NCBI GenBank assembly: GCA_022511445.1
Contig: JAFLVE010000112.1
Span: forward strand, 1-33,926
Direction: 5' to 3'
Origin: Clostridiales bacterium
GTDB taxonomy: Bacteria > Bacillota > Clostridia > Christensenellales > Pumilibacteraceae
DNA length: 33,926 bases
The translations under genes and the position numbers were made by a program. Numbering within the stretch: position 1 is the first letter of the stretch; the number at the start of each line of letters is the position of its first letter. The notes below the pieces were generated by a model. That model saw only the letters and a program-made list of their open reading frames with translations. It was not told the DNA's origin and searched no databases. Shown piece after piece: positions 32,331-33,926 of the stretch.

Positions 32331-32793
32331 GGCTTTTGTGGAAGAAATAAAAAAAGGCATCAGACTTTTGGGCGTCGACTTCGGGCTTAAAAGGATAGGC
32401 GTCAGCGTGTGCGACAGCGAATGGATACTCGCGTCGCCGCTTCCCGTGATATACACCAAGTCCATGCGCTCTTCCATAGACGCCGTCGCGGTTACGGCAA
32501 AAAATCAGAGCGTCGGCGGAATAGTGGTAGGGCTTCCGCTCAACCTTGACGGAAGCGAATCCGTTCAGTCGGGGCGAGTGCGCGCCTTTTCCAAAAACCT
32601 CGAAAGGGTGACGGGAATAAAAACGGTTCTTTTCGACGAGAGGCTGACCACCGTAGAGGCGAACGAGCTGTTACTGCAAGCGGGCGTAACAAAGTCCGCC
32701 GACCGCGCCAAACTTATAGACAGTATGTCCGCAAAAGTTATTTTGCAGAGCTATATTGACAACAATAAAAATTCGGAGAAGAATCATGGCTGA
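32329..32793 (+). CDS. ruvX: Putative pre-16S rRNA nuclease / Holliday junction resolvase RuvX (YqgF)
   Basis: The 154-aa RNase H-fold protein matches YqgF/RuvX. The first strand LLGVDFGLKRIGVSVCD carries the catalytic Asp17. GGIVVGLPLNLDGSES is the second motif, DERLTTVEA the third, and IDSMSAKVILQSYID the C-terminal block with the last acidic residue. It acts in 16S rRNA 5' maturation in E. coli and has been proposed as a Holliday resolvase. The start is uncertain: ATG 32329 has no ribosome binding site and overlaps a -10 box. GTG 32338 in the same frame could be a leaderless start (151 aa). It overlaps the next gene by 8 nt, the same order as Bacillus yrrK-yrzB. Confidence 0.92.
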   Translation: MAFVEEIKKGIRLLGVDFGLKRIGVSVCDSEWILASPLPVIYTKSMRSSIDAVAVTAKNQSVGGIVVGLPLNLDGSESVQSGRVRAFSKNLERVTGIKTVLFDERLTTVEANELLLQAGVTKSADRAKLIDSMSAKVILQSYIDNNKNSEKNHG

Positions 32794-33187
32794 AAACAAG
32801 GATCAGGAAGTCGAGCTTATCGACGAGGAAGAGATTATTACGCTTTACGACGACGAGAACAATCCCGTGGATTTTTACGAGGTCGCTTGCGTCGAATATA
32901 AAGGCGAATTTTATGCGCTGATGCAGCCCGTAGAGCCCATGGAGGGCTTGGGCGAGGATGAGGCGCTCATCTTTAAGGTGACGGAGCAGGACGAGGAAAA
33001 CGACGCGTTCGAGCCCGTTACCGACGAGAGCGTGCTCGAGGCGGTATTCAACGAATATCTTAACGCCGTTGCCGACGCGGAAGAATGCGGTTGCGGTTGC
33101 GAGCACGATCACTGCGACTGTGAGCACGACCATTGCGACTGCGAAGACGATCATTGCGACTGCGGTTGCGAGCATAAGGATAAATAA
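32786..33187 (+). CDS. DUF1292 family protein with Cys/His-rich metal-binding-like tail
   Basis: The ATG at 32786 follows GGAGAAG and gives 133 aa; the earlier in-frame ATG at 32756 lies deep in ruvX. Residues 1-95 are an acidic DUF1292 (YrzB-like) domain with IITLYDDENNPVDFYEVA and YKGEFYALMQPVEP. Residues 101-133 are an added tail with ten Cys and six His, built of three copies of E-[HE]-D-H-C-D-C-like heptads between CGCGC and CGC ends. This resembles metallothionein or metal-chaperone tails. Zinc, nickel or copper binding is inferred, not shown. DUF1292 proteins have no firmly known function. The pairing with ruvX is conserved in Firmicutes. Confidence 0.88.
   Translation: MAENKDQEVELIDEEEIITLYDDENNPVDFYEVACVEYKGEFYALMQPVEPMEGLGEDEALIFKVTEQDEENDAFEPVTDESVLEAVFNEYLNAVADAEECGCGCEHDHCDCEHDHCDCEDDHCDCGCEHKDK
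33101..33163 (+). repeat. Three 21-bp tandem repeats encoding Cys/His heptads
   Basis: Units at 33101-33121, 33122-33142 and 33143-33163 differ by only a few, mostly synonymous, bases and each encodes a seven-residue unit ending HCDC. The count could vary by slippage between strains. Confidence 0.85.
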
Positions 33188-33254
33188 AAACCTCCGAAAG
33201 AGCGGGGCAGGCACCGAATTTCGGATAAAAAAGCGAAAATAGGCGTAAAAAAGA

Positions 33255-33283
33255 TTGCGTTAAGATTTTCGCTGTGTTATAAT
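33255..33283 (+). promoter_or_regulatory. Sigma-A promoter of rpsB
   Basis: TTGCGT (33255-33260), a 17-nt spacer and TATAAT (33278-33283) with a TGT extended -10. The start is expected near 33290, leaving an ~80-nt leader. Confidence 0.78.
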
Positions 33284-33299
33284 AAATCGAATACTCACT

Positions 33300-33349
33300 C
33301 GATCGTTTTTCTGTGCGCGGTTAAATTTTTTCATGGCCGCGTATGATCG
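33300..33349 (+). promoter_or_regulatory. Hairpin in the rpsB leader
   Basis: CGATC (33300-33304) pairs with GATCG (33345-33349), and inside it CGCGG (33316-33320) pairs with CCGCG (33337-33341). The nested stems lie between the promoter and the ribosome binding site. They could be an S2 autoregulatory site, but no known Firmicutes motif was recognised. Confidence 0.45.
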
Positions 33350-33370
33350 GGGCGGTAAAACGGAGAAATC

Positions 33371-33926
33371 ATGGCAAATATTATCACGATGAAACAGCTT
33401 CTCGAAGCGGGCGTTCATTTCGGGCACCCCACGCGCAAGTGGAATCCCAAAATGAAAAAGTACATCTACGTCGCACGTAACGACATCTACATCATCAACC
33501 TCGAAAAGACGGTTGAGATGATAGACAAGGCGTATACCTTTGTTAAAAACATTGCGTCGGAAGGTAAGTCCATTCTCTTTGTCGGCACCAAAAAGCAGGC
33601 GCAAGAGGCGATAATGCAGGAAGCGCAAAAGTGCGGAATGTACTACGTCAAGTCGCGCTGGCTGGGCGGCACGCTTACCAATTTTTCGACTATCAAATCG
33701 CGTATAGAGCGGCTCAACAAGCTCAATCTTATGGAAAAGATGAACGAGTTTGCACTGCTCCCCAAAAAGGAAGTTCTTCAGCTCAAAGCGGAGCGCGACA
33801 AGCTGGAGGAGAACCTCGGCGGCATTAAGGACATGCGCAGCCTTCCCGGTGCGCTGTTCGTTGTCGACCCGCGCAAGGAGCGCATCGCCGTGGCCGAAGC
33901 TCGCATCCTGGGCATCCCGATCGTCG
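33371..33926 (+). CDS. rpsB: 30S ribosomal protein S2, 3'-truncated by the window edge
   Basis: The frame is open from ATG 33371 to the last base, 185 complete codons of an expected 230-260. It reads [20 protein letters not shown], then [46 protein letters not shown] and [13 protein letters not shown], all diagnostic of S2. S2 assembles late on the 30S subunit and is needed for S1 binding or mRNA handling. GGAGA lies about five bases before the ATG, and the gene has its own promoter. tsf usually follows beyond the window. Confidence 0.97.
   Translation, partial: MANIITMKQLLEAGVHFGHPTRKWNPKMKKYIYVARNDIYIINLEKTVEMIDKAYTFVKNIASEGKSILFVGTKKQAQEAIMQEAQKCGMYYVKSRWLGGTLTNFSTIKSRIERLNKLNLMEKMNEFALLPKKEVLQLKAERDKLEENLGGIKDMRSLPGALFVVDPRKERIAVAEARILGIPIV

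Noticed and set aside
33101-33163. CRISPR-like short direct repeats
   Set aside because: The 21-bp units are contiguous, have no spacers and are in frame in a coding sequence; they encode Cys/His heptads.
33191-33222. Inverted repeat TCCGAAA/TTTCGGA after the DUF1292 gene as a terminator
   Set aside because: The loop is about 18 nt and the stem is followed by A residues rather than a T tract; termination is not supported on either strand.

Overview
The window looks like chromosome of an uncultured, endospore-forming Bacillota (Clostridia-like) bacterium of mid GC content. Support: a sporulation sigma-K gene with a pro-sequence, the Firmicutes-style order dprA-topA-trmFO-hslV-hslU, RNase J, a ruvX-DUF1292 pair, strong GGAGG ribosome binding sites and many TTG starts. 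A gut Christensenellales-like lineage is only a guess. There are no tRNAs, insertion sequences, prophage genes or CRISPR arrays. Apart from the giant surface protein this is mostly core-genome DNA.

Layout. (1) 2-11260: the 3' part (at least 3752 codons) of a giant surface protein that runs off the left edge. It has a glycine-rich ALK/LTK-like segment, about sixteen or more cadherin/Ig-like repeat ends, one C-terminal membrane helix and a short cytoplasmic tail, then a strong terminator. (2) 11375-14497: a promoter, a ~215 nt leader, RNase J (rnjA) and an overlapping U32/TrhP-type gene. (3) 14517-14905: RNase P RNA (rnpB) with its own promoter and terminator. (4) sigK on the minus strand, divergent from (5) a plus-strand run 15836-23658: GT-C-like membrane protein, comM, dprA, topA, trmFO. 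(6) A second run from a promoter at 23684: hslV, hslU, hisS, aspS, an RseC-like redox membrane domain in frame with glyA, ending at a long hairpin terminator. (7) An Rrf2/IscR-like regulator plus cysteine desulfurase driven by a perfect consensus promoter. (8) A previously uncounted 43-aa minus-strand membrane miniprotein with three cysteines, convergent with the desulfurase gene. (9) ruvX and a DUF1292 gene with a Cys/His-rich tail, then the promoter, structured leader and 5' part of rpsB (cut by the right edge).

Functionally the window covers RNA decay and processing (RNase J, RNase P), tRNA modification (TrhP, TrmFO), tRNA charging (HisRS, AspRS), DNA topology and transformation/recombination (TopA, DprA, ComM, RuvX), proteolysis (HslVU), one-carbon metabolism (GlyA) and sulfur/Fe-S supply (Rrf2-desulfurase).

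Most worth a second look: the giant glycine-rich/cadherin-like transmembrane protein, the RseC-GlyA in-frame fusion with an internal ribosome binding site, the Cys-bearing miniprotein beside the desulfurase, the metal-binding tail on the DUF1292 protein, and the five-zinc-ribbon TopA with a non-canonical Toprim start motif. All family assignments are from motif recognition by eye; no database search was possible.
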